Shown: one piece after another, positions 22,601 through 35,300 of the stretch | Layout of the letters: each line of letters opens with the position of its first letter | Numbering within the stretch: the stretch's first letter is position 1 | Assembly: GCA_947561585.1 (NCBI GenBank) | Contig: CANNZV010000325.1 | Coordinates: 186,001 to 250,000, forward strand | Length of the DNA stretch: 64,000 bases | Source: Caprella mutica | Lineage: Eukaryota; Arthropoda; Malacostraca; Amphipoda; Caprellidae | Direction of reading: 5' to 3' | Translations under genes and position numbers: made by a program | Notes under the pieces: generated by a model | What the model was told of the DNA's origin: nothing | Seen by the model: only the letters and a program-made list of their open reading frames with translations | Database searches by the model: none

Positions 22601-24088
22601 GATAGATTTTTATGATATGTAATTATTTTCAAAAGTGTAAGCCAGTTTGTTCTCAATTGATAAATGGTAGTACTACTTTGTAGGTAGATTGTGTAGCTTC
22701 TTCTCACCACTATCAGTTACATACCTAGCATGTTCTACCTATTTCATCAATCATTTGATTATCGGTGTGATTTTTATTACCATGTAAGTTATTCTTTCAC
22801 TAAGGTGACCGCCGTGTTGATGATCAGACTAAGATGACCGACAACCTTGCAAACAAATAAAAAATATAACTGACTCTTAACAACGTATGAATTTGAAATC
22901 TAGGTGCACGAAATAGGCCATAAAATAAAAACAAATTTTGAATCCTATCAACTATCGTAAAATAAGAGATCGTTTTGTACCTGCAATAGTATTGGGTCCG
23001 TTTCATATTACATTTATTAATTGAAATATATTTAGCCTTTCATAAATATTGTTTGTTTTTACTTTTTAATCAGGTGTTCACGCTAAGTGGAGATACAGAT
23101 CTAGGCCACTCAATTTCATATCCTGAAGTCGAACTAAATTATATTGAAGTTGATGAAGCTAAAATCGATAGATATTGCTACAATTAGTATTGTTTGGTCC
23201 TCAGATTCAAACTAAGAATTAACAACATGCTTCCTTTAAATCAACATATGAATTAAAACTCTCCCAAGATTTAATTCAATGACTCTCTTTACCAGATGGG
23301 ACTGGTGCGTGACACAGACATGAGTAAATGGGTGGACTGTGATGTGGACAATGTCATTCTGGTGGAGAACGACAGGGAGAGCATTGACGTGGCCGAAATC
23401 GCCTATCACGATTCCTTGAAGAGGGGAAAAGATTATACTGTCGAATGGGTGAGTATGAGTGCTAGAGATGTACAATTAGCACCACTATTCCACAGTGATT
23501 AGAAACTGTTTGAGTACTGCTTTTGCCTTTTTTCAGGTCCACAAGAACTTCAATCGAGAGGTTTGGCAGCACAAGCAGGTGGACATTGCTTGCAGTCATT
23601 TAACCCTCCATCAGGCATTCTGCACTCCCTCTCAGACAGAATTGCTTGGCTATAACCTCGCTAGTTCCCTGAGAGAAGGGGCTTGCCTCATCACCACCGT
23701 CATCAACACGGCTAAGGTACTGGCACTCTTGAGATCGTCTGAGCGAGACAAGAACAGTTTCTTCAAAGTGAAGCTAGATCACTGCGATCGCAAACCGTTC
23801 CCCAAGTTTGGGGTGAAGCTCACTCTGACCATTGGTGAAGAGAAGTTCCAGGACTACCTCGTGCAGATGCCCATTGTAGAGGACGTATTTAACAGTCACA
23901 ACATGCAGTTAGTCAGTCGGAGGTCGTTCATGGAACTGTTTGACGAGACGTGCAGTTGCGGTGACTCCATGAAGCAGCTAGAGGCTCTTCATCTCGTGCA
24001 CAAAGGAAATGCTTCGCGAGACAAATTGACACCAATGATGCAGGAGATTGCAGAACTCTTTGATATTCTGATATTTAGGAAGAGATAA
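16667..24088 (+). CDS. Large disordered protein with degenerate mRNA cap (guanine-N7) methyltransferase-like domain
   Basis: I place exons at 16667-20846, 20922-21032, 22038-22141, 23296-23448 and 23537-24088. All junctions are GT/AG and in phase, giving 1699 residues. The start is the first ATG after an in-frame TGA; a 3' splice site at about 16621 suggests a 5' UTR intron. Residues 154-291 are LLQDEDE repeats, 403-441 GVSSGKGGA repeats and 505-650 EDLTGKGGAA repeats. An RG/N-rich stretch (RRPFRGGFRGRSFRGGR) sits near 937-955, a poly-Ser run at about 1353-1384 and a Lys-rich segment at 1394-1425. Residues 1432-1699 follow RNMT in order: RWILSSS, DMSKW, HLTLHQAF, LREGACLITTVINT, LVQMPIVEDVFNSHNMQLV, RRSFMELFDE. 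The SAM loop that is GCGKGGD in RNMT reads GLVRDTD here. I infer a non-catalytic or altered enzyme; binding to RNA or capping factors is possible but unproven. Confidence 0.8.
17130..17545 (+). repeat. In-frame 21-bp coding minisatellite (LLQDEDE repeats)
   Basis: About 18-20 copies of a 7-codon unit encode very acidic LLQDEDE, grading into LVPDEDE and ELVPDDN at the 3' end and KEESK variants at the 5' end. The unit is a multiple of three, so the frame is kept. ORFs on the opposite strand here are by-products. Confidence 0.85.
17875..17990 (+). repeat. In-frame 27-bp coding minisatellite (GVSSGKGGA)
   Basis: Four nearly identical 9-codon units are followed by diverged units (TSTHKKGATE and similar) that continue to about 18160. 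Confidence 0.8.
18180..18615 (+). repeat. In-frame 30-bp coding minisatellite (EDLTGKGGAA)
   Basis: About 14 copies of a 10-codon unit. The middle copies are nearly identical in DNA, implying recent expansion, and the last three (DENFTGIGGV, ADEMTDEGGA, VEEMNGEGEA) have drifted. Confidence 0.85.
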
Positions 24089-24090
24089 AA

Positions 24091-24415
24091 TCCGGTGAAC
24101 CAGTACCCTTTGGTACTATAGGTTGAACCAGTACCATTCAGTACTGTAGGTTGAACCAGTACCATTCAGTACTGTAGGTTGAACCAGTACCCTTTGGTGC
24201 TGTAGGTTGAACCAGTACCCTTTGGTGCTGTAGGTCGAACCAGTACCCTTTGGTGCTGTAGGTTAAACCAGTACCCTATGGTGCTATAGGTTGAACCAGT
24301 ACCCTTTGGTGCTGTAGGTTGAACCAGTACCCTTTGGTGCTGTAGGTTGAACCAGTACCCTTTAGTGCTGTAGGTTTAACCAGTACCATTCAGTACTGTA
24401 GGTTGAATCTGTTCT
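24091..24415 (+). repeat. 28-bp minisatellite in the 3' UTR of the RNMT-like gene
   Basis: About 11 copies of a unit containing GAACCAGTACCCTTTGGT then GCTGTAGGTT start within a few bases of the stop codon. Variants alternate between CCCTTTGGTGCT and CATTCAGTACT. Each unit has an ACCA...TGGT dyad. It should be part of the mature mRNA, because the candidate poly(A) signal is downstream. Confidence 0.9.
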
Positions 24416-24818
24416 TTTTGGTACATTAGATGACACCTGTAATTTCCTTATGTTTCCTATTTTGTTAAAAGTCCCATAAGAAAGGTACTGTAAGAATATT
24501 TTACTTTGTGATATTCTAGCTATGTAAGAAATTGTATAACGTTTTTCTGTAAGAAATATCTTGCCTATACTTTTAGGTATAATTTTTGACCACGGTTATG
24601 CCAATTTGTTTTTAGCAAATGAAAGCATGGATAACTTTTTGGTTCTGTTTCAGTGTTATGTTTGATTTTTATAAAGGTTGGTTTTAAAGCCTTGTTACAG
24701 TTTCTAAACTGTGAGTTTATTTTTGCTTAAGAAATTTGTTTATGTTACCGTCACTTTGATAGGTGTTGTACTTTTTCTTGTAAGAGATGCTACTTTATTG
24801 TTCAGTAGCTTTGTTTGC

Positions 24819-24824
24819 AATAAA
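24819..24824 (+). terminator. Candidate poly(A) signal AATAAA for RNMT-like gene
   Basis: This is a canonical hexamer about 730 bp after the stop, followed by T/G-rich sequence. I chose it as a canonical signal in suitable context. Confidence 0.5.
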
Positions 24825-25068
24825 CTTGCTCTATTGTTAATGGGACAAATGAGTTTTATATCCTTGACTGCTAGGGTCTAGTCTAGAAAAGTTAAATATC
24901 ATGAAATTACCAAAGAATTTTAAAATGGAAGTGAAAATAGTAGCTATATATAATATATGTTTAGAAAGAAAATAAGCTAGATGGTTTATATTTAAAAAGG
25001 ATTTTTTGTAATATTATTAGGTTCATCAAGGTAAGCATTCGTTCGTCCCTCGAAATGTCGCTTATTTA

Positions 25069-25412
25069 ACGCTACTTGCAGTTTTAGAGGATAGCGCTAG
25101 GGTTATGCTCTTCAACTACGAAGTCTTAGATTTAGTGATAGGTAGACTCGTAAGCTTGATTTACTATCCCCTCTTCATTTTCCTCTTCCATCCGTGAGTG
25201 CAGTCACCGATGCTTGTGTCCCTTTTCATCACATTCCTTAGTAGGTGACTGCATTCACAGAGTAGCTTTCCTGCATCAATAAGCATTGTCAAAGACGGTG
25301 GTAGGTGACTTTTTTCATGGAGCCACTTCAATTTCTGACTGCTTCTTCTAGTCCCTTGTATTTAATTTTCATTTGACGTCGGCAATATGGCCTTTGATTC
25401 CGAAGCAGACCT
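25069..25412 (+). mobile_element. Half copy of foldback family
   Basis: It runs from TAACGCTACTTGCAGTTTTA through GCGCTAGGGTTATGCTCTTC to CCGAAGCAGACC, matching the right arm of the element at 5722-6545 over its full length. The opposite arm is absent. Confidence 0.75.
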
Positions 25413-26195
25413 AAATTAATAATAATGAATATTATATACTTTGAACTTGATAATGTACTTTGAAGCTACTGATCAACCGTTGAACAGGACCACTAAATTT
25501 GTTTGTTGAATACTATAAATTTTTAAACAAAAGCAACAAGATAAACAAATTCTCGATAACCACAGTAAAAGTAAGCCTCATTTGATTAAATAGTTTATAA
25601 ATTGAATTCAAACGTGGAAATACATTAGGTACATAAATGAAACTAATTAATATTATAGAAAATAGTTATATTTTTGACTGAATCTAACAAATATACAAAA
25701 TTTACTAAACTAAAATAATTCATAATTTTAAAATGTTTTATAAAAACTACCATAATTATGAACGGAAAAAATTCTTAATAGGAGGTAGGTTCATTAGATT
25801 TTAGCCTTTTAATTATTAATATCAATACTTACATTTTGTTGACATCAATTGATTGTTCATACATTTACTGTTGAATAAATAACATTCAAATAAATACTAT
25901 AATAAAACAATAGTCATACACATTATAGTTTTCCATATAATACTTGACCACCTCTTATTAAATTAATAGTTCTGGAATAAATATTGCACAGTTTACTATA
26001 TCATTTACATATAATAACAGACAATATCAAAATAGAAATCCTAAATAACTAACTCTATTAATTTAAATATATTCAATCCATCGTACAGTTTATAGTTACC
26101 ACTCAATGAAGTCTACTAAAAAAAGAGTAATTAGAAACTAATACCTTTTGAAGAAAGGTAATAAATTGCAGTCAATAATCATTAACAGAATACTG
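25413..26195. other. A+T-rich intergenic stretch
   Basis: It lies between two convergent genes. No feature is seen; it is presumably 3' flank or 3' UTR of the minus-strand gene. Confidence 0.4.
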
Positions 26196-26199
26196 TTAA

Positions 26200-26273
26200 C
26201 CCATACATGGAGGGTGGCCTTATATTGGGACAGGAATCTGGATACAGACAGGTTGAGCGCAACAGTGTATGGG
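26200..26273. mobile_element. Very short piggyBac-like MITE
   Basis: The termini CCCATACA and TGTATGGG are perfect inverted repeats, flanked directly by TTAA at 26196-26199 and 26274-26277. At 74 bp it is near the lower size limit for such elements. It lies 45 bp beyond the stop of the minus-strand gene, so probably in its 3' UTR. Confidence 0.7.
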
Positions 26274-26317
26274 TTAATAATTGACAAAAACATTCGGATC
26301 TAGCCTCTTTTACTACA

Positions 26318-29300
26318 TCAAGCATAGGAATGACCCACACTAATAGACTTCAATTGTTTATTCTTCATTTCCCTGATTTTAAGTTTGCCCCTCAACTCCT
26401 CAAGCGATCTACTCTTGGCTTTGTTGATCCTCTTGTACTTGACATCTTTGACTTTGGTGACAGAGCGGTGATTGCTCATAACGCGATTGTAGGTGACTTG
26501 TATCTTATCATCAGGCTTCGTGGGGAAACGTCTAGTGGAGGATTCGACTACCTCCACGTCTAACCTCTCAGAAGAACCTACCAGCAGTCTCCTATCAGGT
26601 AGTTGATGGGAAGAGTAGTCCAGTGACAGTTCTTCAAAACTGTCAGTGATTTCCTCCTCATCGCTGGAACTGCCGTCACTCAAGGTAGACTCGGAGTTGT
26701 ACTGGGAGAATAAGGACGGTGCTAAATCATCTGCACAGTCCAACTCTAATGAAGAAGACTTGGATAACGCTCTGAGTTGTCTATTGGTTTCGTCGTCAGT
26801 TTTATCATCTAATAGAGAGTCATCGATAGATGACCTCGAATTTGAAAAGTTATTCTGATCTGTTAACTTATCATCAAATGGAGAATTAGAATGTAAGCTA
26901 CTACTATTTGATTTATCTTCTCTATTAGAATCTGAAGAGTTAGAACTATTGGATGATTCGTCATTTACAGAATCACTTTTCTTTGGTTGACTTTCGGACG
27001 GTGTTTGCAATGGTCTAGTAGGACACTCTAAAACATCAGAAACACTTCGAATGATCTTAACCCCTTCCTTCATGAAGGGTAAAATATCTATAGAATCTGA
27101 GCAGGTGTCCTCTAGCATGATGGCGCTGTCTGTATCGTTAACGCTTTCGGCGACAGACTTTCTGTCCAGCGTAGAATTTGGAGTATCAATCGAAGTATTT
27201 TCATCGGATAATTTTCCTACAACCTTTGTATTATTCTTCTCATTCTCCTTCACAATATCATCTTTAGTTTTATTTACAGACTCGCGAACTTTGGATAATT
27301 CGGTACTCGTTAGAAGAATCTCTTTCAGAATCTTCGGCAGGTCGAGGTCTGGGTTATCTTTATCGGCATTGGCTAGAACCTCGCACACCTCACTCTTGCC
27401 GGTGGCTTGACTGTAGGCAGAGGCCAAGGCAACCATTATGCGTTGCTGGTTGCGAATAGTGTTGTCCTTCTCCATGATGAGGGCTGACAGTTCGTCTTGT
27501 CTTCTCCTCAGGTTAGCTTCCAGAAGAAGCAGCTGAGAGTTGATGTTTCTGAGGGTGGAGTCTCTTTCTCTTTGCAGTTGACCGGTCAGGTCCACCTGCA
27601 ATAAAGAAAAGAAATTAATAAAAATGCTCTCCGATAATGAACAAACTATATTAAACCAACGATTATTTTCTCCTAGAGAAAAATAATCAACAGCAAGAGC
27701 TAAAAAAAATACGGAAATTTAGCGACTAATAATTAAAAAATTGTATATAGCTAAGACGAAACTTTTTGGTCATCTTGAGCGAAATAATGAAAATTGAGGC
27801 ATTTTTTTTATTTAGGAATAAATCTGTTAATCCATCATTTCATGTACACACTAGGCACCAAAAAGTGTTTGATCGGAACCATAGCCACCACACACACTGA
27901 CACTATCTTCGTAAATTTCACTTCAGATATGAAAGACGTGAAGGTTTTCAGTAATTTAAGATTTGTTTTATTTGCATAAAATATAAGGGATTGTTAGATT
28001 AAAAAGAAAAAAAATAGAGGTAGTTATGAACAACAATAAGTCATTGATCCAAGAATTGATGGTAAGTGACATGGAAGAAGACTTTTTCAAACTATTTGTA
28101 AATGTTTCGCTCTACTTTCTATTTTGTATCATTTGTTTTAAAGAAAATGGGTGGGATCATAATTGAAACTGAAAACTGCTGTAAATTCTTAGCAACAGGT
28201 GCATCCTATTCAGTGTCATGTTGCTACATTTAGTGTAGCATCAGCACTCAATAATATACACTGGCAACACTCACTTCAGTACTAAAAAGCTAACGAGTAG
28301 GCAATATATCAGCCAGTTTATAATGCGTGATTCAGCATCATGAAGTTTTAGTGCCTAGTAAGTACAGGACTTAAAACTTTAAAATGATAACACTCGAAGT
28401 AACTCACACCAAGAATTACAATTGATTCGAATTCGCACAGCCACTTTTGCTAGTCTCGAGTACACACATCTCAAATTCAAATAAAGGTAACAGAATAATA
28501 GGAATGAACGAATAAAATCACTCTCAGTTCGAACAAGAAGTCACCTCACAGTAATGCTCTTCGACAGCTAGTGTTCAACTGTGGTGCTTTCTAATGTTTA
28601 CACTCTTCTAATTTCTTTATAATGGATGTTAATAACTTAATATGGTAATGCAGGAAAGTGTTTAGTGAAGAAGAACAGATGTCGAGATGTGCTCACGATG
28701 AAGAAAACTAGCGAAAGTTGAAATGTAGAGTTAGCAAATATAGTAAACAAGACTTTCAACGCAAATAATGTTGAGTATGAAAAAAAACACCATTTAGGTT
28801 TATGAAAAAGGAAGATTAGGTGAAGTTTCCAGTGGTAATTGAATACAATTTTTAAAATTAAAAATCGCACTATGAGGTACAGTTGGAGAGTATAAACTTT
28901 ATTGAAAATAAAGTTCAATTTACTAAGCAGTTATTTTGACATTATGAAACTCCCCCACAAAGTAAATAAAATGCATTAAGGTAGCGATAAAAAATGCATG
29001 TACCTCTCAAAATAATATAGAAAAAAATCAGAATCAAGGGTAAGTTGCGAATTATCAGGCAGTTCCACATTTTCGATCATAAAAGGAAATTTACTTTTTA
29101 ACTGATGATTATTATTTCTATTATAATATTCAGTTAAAATGTAAAATTACCTATTTTACTTATATCTTATTTTTTCATATGAATTCGTAACTTACCCCGT
29201 AACTTCTCTATCTGAGGAAACACTTGTTGCCATTATAATCAGGCAAGTCGAGGTAGAGAAGGGCAGAGTTGCTCTACGAAATGCTAACTAGGTGAGTTTC

Positions 29301-32300
29301 TAGGTGAGATACTAGTAACATTCATAGATTTTAAGGAACTTTTCACTCCACTGAAGTTTCTCGCAATAAAAATATTCAGTAGCTACAATATTTTTTGTTT
29401 CTTCTTTTATCGCCAATAAAATTTATCCCACTATTTAACTTCCATTTCAGATACTTTGAAAATGATTCTTGTTTGAATCGGAAAAATATACATTGTTTTT
29501 AGCCTTCTCCTTCATTTTACAATAACAAATGTTCGGCAAGGCTAATTAGATACTATTTTTAACCAATCTCTTTATTTAAATCAGTTACCAGCGTGAATCT
29601 AACTCCTAATGCGTAACTGTACAACAATTAGCACGAACAGACCGAAAACTTTTAATGTTACAATAGGGGACTGCTGTTATTTTATTACAAAATAAATCAT
29701 TTTAGCGAAAAAAGTTCTTACCTGCAATTAGCGCACAGCAACACTCATTAAATTTATGACACCTGAATTGCGAGAAAATGTAAACAATGAGATTTATGAG
29801 AAGATAACATTATGAGTTATGAGTAACAATATTCTGTGTTATGAGTTTTACATATTTTTATTAGTTTTGAATTGAATGTACTTGTAACCTTTTTATCGAT
29901 GAGCATTAGCTACTATATATCTTATATCTAACCATATCTATCTTATATAGCTACCATATATCTTATATCTCCCCATATCTATCACATATCTCCCCATATC
30001 TATCTTATATAGCTACCATATATCTTATATCTCACCATATCTATCACATATATCTCATATCTCACCATATCTATCCCATATATCTCATATCTCGCCATAT
30101 CTATCTCATATAGCTACCATATATCTTATATCTCACCATATCTATCACATATATCTCATATCTCGCCATATCTATCCCATATATCTCCCCATATCTATCT
30201 CATATCTCACCATATCTATCCCATATATCTCCCCATATCTATCTCATATCTCACCATATCTATCCCATATATCTCCCCATATCTATCTCATATCTCACCA
30301 TATCTATCCCATATATCTCATATCTCACCATATCTATCTCATATCTCACCATATCTATCCCATATATCTCACATCTCACCATATCTATCCCATATCTCAC
30401 CATATCTATCCCATATATCTCATATCTCGCCATATCTATCCCATATATCTCATATCTCACCATATCATATCTAGGCTGACTGGCTAAGTTTCTAGGAGGT
30501 GTGTGGAAATATTAGGAGTGTAAAGGCCGTGGGAAAATGAAGTGATTAGCGATGCTGAGTAGAGACTTTGAATGTGGAACAGAATGACGTACACTCTACT
30601 ATGACGCAAATTGTGTCAGTACACTCTACTATGACGCAAATTGTGTCAGTACACTCTACTATGACGCAATGACACACTCTACTATGACGTAAAATGTGTC
30701 AGTACACTCTAGTGTGACGTAAAATGTGTCAGTACACTCTACTATGACGTAAAATGTGTCAGTACACTCTACTATGACGCAAAATGTGTCAGTACACTCT
30801 ACTATGACGCAATGACACACAAAACCATGACGTAAAATGTGTCAGTACACTCTACTATGACGCAAAATGTTTCAGTACACTCTACTATGACGTAAAATGT
30901 GTCAGAACACTCTACTATGACGTAAAATGTGTCAGTACACTCTACTATGACGCAAAATGTGTCAGTACACTCTACTATGACGCAAAATGTGTCAGTACAC
31001 TCTACTATGACGCAAAATGTGTCAGTACACTCTACCATGACGCAAAATGTGTCAGTACACTCTACTATGACGCAATGACACACTCTACTATGACGTAAAA
31101 TGTGTCAGTACACTCTACTATGACGCAAAATGTGTCAGTACACTACAATGACTCAAAATGTGTCAGTACACTCTACTATGACGCAATGACACACTCTACT
31201 ATGACGTAAAATGTGTCAGTACACTCTACTATGACGCATAATGTGTCAGTACACTCTACTATGACGCAAAATGTGTCAGTACACTCTACTATGACGCAAA
31301 ATGTGTCAGTACACTCTACTATGACGCAAAATGTGTCAGTAGAATCTACTATGACGTAAAATGTGTCAGTACACTCTACTATGAAGCAAAATGTGTTAGT
31401 ACACTCTACTATGACGTAAAATGTGTCAGTACACTCTACTATGACGTAAAATGTGTCAGTACACTCTACTATGACGTAAAATGTGTCAGTAAACTCTACA
31501 ATGACGTAAAATGTGTCAGTACACTCTACTATGACGTAAAATGTGTCAGTACACTCTACTATGACGCAAAATGTGTCAGTACACTCTACTATGACGTAAA
31601 ATGTGTCAGTACACTCTACCATGACGCAAAATGTGTCAGTACACTCTGCCATGACGCAAAATGTGTCAGTACACTCTACTATGACGTAAAATGTGTCAGT
31701 ACACTCTACTATGACGTAAAATGTGTCAGTACACTCTACTATGACGTAAAATGTGTCAGTACACTCTACTATGACGTAAAATGTGTCAGTACACTCTACC
31801 ATGACGCAAAATGTGTTAGTACACTCTACTATGACGCAAAATGTGTCAGTACACTCTACTATGACGCAAATTGGGTCAGTATACTCTACTATGACGCAAA
31901 ATGTGTCAGTACACTCTACTATGACGCAAAATGTGTCAGTACACTCTACTATGATGCAATGACACACTCTACTATGACGTAAAATGTGTCAGTACACTCT
32001 ACCATGACGCAAAATGTGTCAGTACACTCTATTATGACGCAAAATGTGTCAGTACACTCTACTATGACGCAAAATGTGTCAGTACACTCTACTATGACGT
32101 AAAATGTGTCAGTACACTCTACTATGACGTAAAATGTGTCAGTACACTCTACTATGACGTAAAATGTGTCAGTACACTCTACTATGACGTAAAATGTGTC
32201 AGTACACTCTACCATGACGCAAAATGTGTCAGTACACTCTACTATGACGCAAAATGTGTCAGTACACTCTACTATGACGCAAATTGGGTCAGTATACTCT

Positions 32301-35300
32301 ACTATGACGCAAAATGTGTCTGTACACTCTACTATGACGCAAAATGTGTCAGTACACTCTACTATGACGCAATGACACACTCTACTATGACGTAAAATGT
32401 GTCTGTACACTCTACTATGACGTAAAATGTGTCAGTACACTCTACCATGACGCAAAATGTGTCAGTACACTCTACTATGACGCAAAATGTGTCAGTACAC
32501 TCTACTATGACGCAAATTGGGTCAGTATACTCTACTATGACGCAAAATGTGTCAGTACACTCTACTATGACGCAAAATGTGTCAGTACACTCTACTATGA
32601 CGCAATGACACACTCTATTATGACGTAAAATGTGTCAGTACACTCTACTATGACGTAAAATGTGTCAGTACACTCTACTATGACGTAAAATGTGTCAGTA
32701 CACTCTACTATGACGCAATGACACACTCTACTATGACGTAAATTGTGTCAGTACACTCTACTATGACGTAAAATGTTTCAGTACACTCTACTATGACGTA
32801 AAATGTGTCAGTACACTCTACTATGACGCAATGACACACTCTACTATGACGTAAATTGTGTCAGTACACTCTAATATGACGTAAATTGTGTCAGTACACT
32901 CTACGATGACGTAAATTGTGTCAGTACACTCTACTATGACGTAAAATGTGTCAGTACACTCTACTATGACGTAAAATGTGTCAGTACACTCTACTATGAC
33001 GCAATGACACACTCTACTCTGACGCAATGACACACTCTACTATGACGCAATGACTCACTCTACTTTAACGCAATGACACACTCTACTATGACGCAATGAA
33101 ACACTCTAGTATGACGTAAATTGTGTCAGTACACTCTACGATGACGTAAATTGTGTCAGTACACTCTACTATGACGTAAAATGTGTCAGTACACTCTACT
33201 ATGACGTAAAATGTGTCAGTACACTCTACGATGACGCAATGACACACTCTACTCTGACGCAATGACACACTCTACTATGACGCAATGACACACTCTACCA
33301 TGACGCAATGAAACACTCTAGTATGACGCAAAATGTATCAGTACACTCTACTCTGACACAATCTACTATGACGCAATGACTCACTCTCCTATGACGCAAT
33401 GACAAAAAGGGCTGTTTAACAAACCAATAAAATCTAACAAAGAAAATTATTTACTTTGCATTCTTTTTTTTGTAATCTTTTTCTTTTCAATAAATATCCT
33501 TATCCAAATAATGCTAAATGTTATTGAAAATATTAAATGAACCAAATTGCAGTTACATCTTATGGTTCTATCTCATTGTAAGAGATGCTAAAAAATAAGG
33601 AAAAATTTCTCATTCTAAATAATTAAATAAAATTGAATATCAATAAACACAATTAATTTAATGACAATAAATAAATACTAATTAACTTTTTGAATAAAAA
33701 AATATAATAATTATTCATTCTCTTCTTGTTCTAATTAATTCTCGATAATTTTCGACAATTTATCCATATGGTTAATTTCTTTATTTTAACTAGAAAATTC
33801 CATTATATTTTTTGTTGATTTTATAAAAATAAGTTCCAAACATCGAATCTGGAAAAAAGTAAAAAAAAAATCAATTTCCATTATTTATAATCAAAATTAA
33901 CGGATGAAATAAACTGAGAAAAAAATCCGGTAAATCTAACATAATAATTTAACAGTTTTCTATTTTTTGATTTACTGCATCCATGAACAAACCAAAGAAT
34001 AAGACATTATCAAAATGACAAATCAGTGCGCTGGAAATATACCTGAGGTTGCGTTCACGGAACGCTGCCGATGCGTAAAAAAAAGAAAAAAAAACTGTCA
34101 CAAAAATAACGGAGTGACGATTGAATAAATGGGGATATTGTAAGGGATAGATAGGGGATATTGTAAGGGATAGATAGGGGATATTGTAAGGGATAGATAG
34201 GGGATATTGTAAGGGATAGATAGGGGATATTGTAAGGGATAGATAGGGGATATTTTAAGGGATAGATAGGGGATATTGTAAGGGATAGATAGGGGATATT
34301 GTAAGGGATAGATAGGGGATATTGTAAGGGATAGATAGGGGATATTGTAAGGGATAGATAGGGGATATTGTAAGGGATAGATAGGGGATATTTTAAGGGA
34401 TAGATAGGGGATATTTTAATGGATAGATAGGGGATATTGTAAGGGATAGATAGGGGATATTGTAAAGGATAGATAGGGGATATTTTAATGGATAGATAGG
34501 GGATATTGTAAGGGATAGATAGGGGATATTGTAAGGGATAGATAGGGGATATTTTAAGGGATAGATAGGGGATATTGTAAAGGATAGATAGGGGATATTT
34601 TAATGGATAGATAGGGGATATTGTAAGGGATAGATAGGGGATATTGTAAAGGATAGATAGGGGATATTGTAAGGGATAGATAGGGGATATTGTAAGGGAT
34701 AGATAGGGGATATTATATATAAGTGCTATTGTATATAAGTGTTATTGTATATAAGTGTTATTGTATATAAGTGTTATTGTATATAAGTGTTTTAGTATAT
34801 ATAAGTGTTATTGTATATAAGTGTTATTGTATATAAGTGTTATTGTATATAAGTGTTATTGTATACAAGTGTTATTGTATACAAGTGTTATTGTATACAA
34901 GTGTTATTGTATACAAGTGTTATTGTATACAAGTGTTATTGTATACAAGTGTTATTGTATACAAGTGTTATTGTATATAAGTGTTATTGTATATAAGTGT
35001 TATTGTATATAAGTGTTGCTATTATAATTACACAAAATAGATCATTCCATCAAAATAGACAAGATATAACTCGCTCTATTTTCTATTTTGTTTCAGGGTA
35101 AGTAGTTAGATGTGTGACCCACATAGAGAATATTCGTGACTTTTAAATAATAAAATGCTTGCTTATATTCAAAACAATAAGGAAATATTAAATTCTTTGC
35201 TTGGAATGACATGGTATGATATATCAGATACACTTTAGTGAATAAATTCACTATCTACACACAATCGATTGCATTTCATATACAAAATTTACTAACAAAA

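Noticed and set aside
30802..33268. Cys/Thr-rich ORFs on the minus strand (VIVECTDTF repeats)
   Set aside because: By-product of a 30-bp satellite. The frame breaks wherever short units occur.
30585..33410. Possible CRISPR array
   Set aside because: The 30-bp units are directly adjacent without spacers, in a eukaryotic genome.
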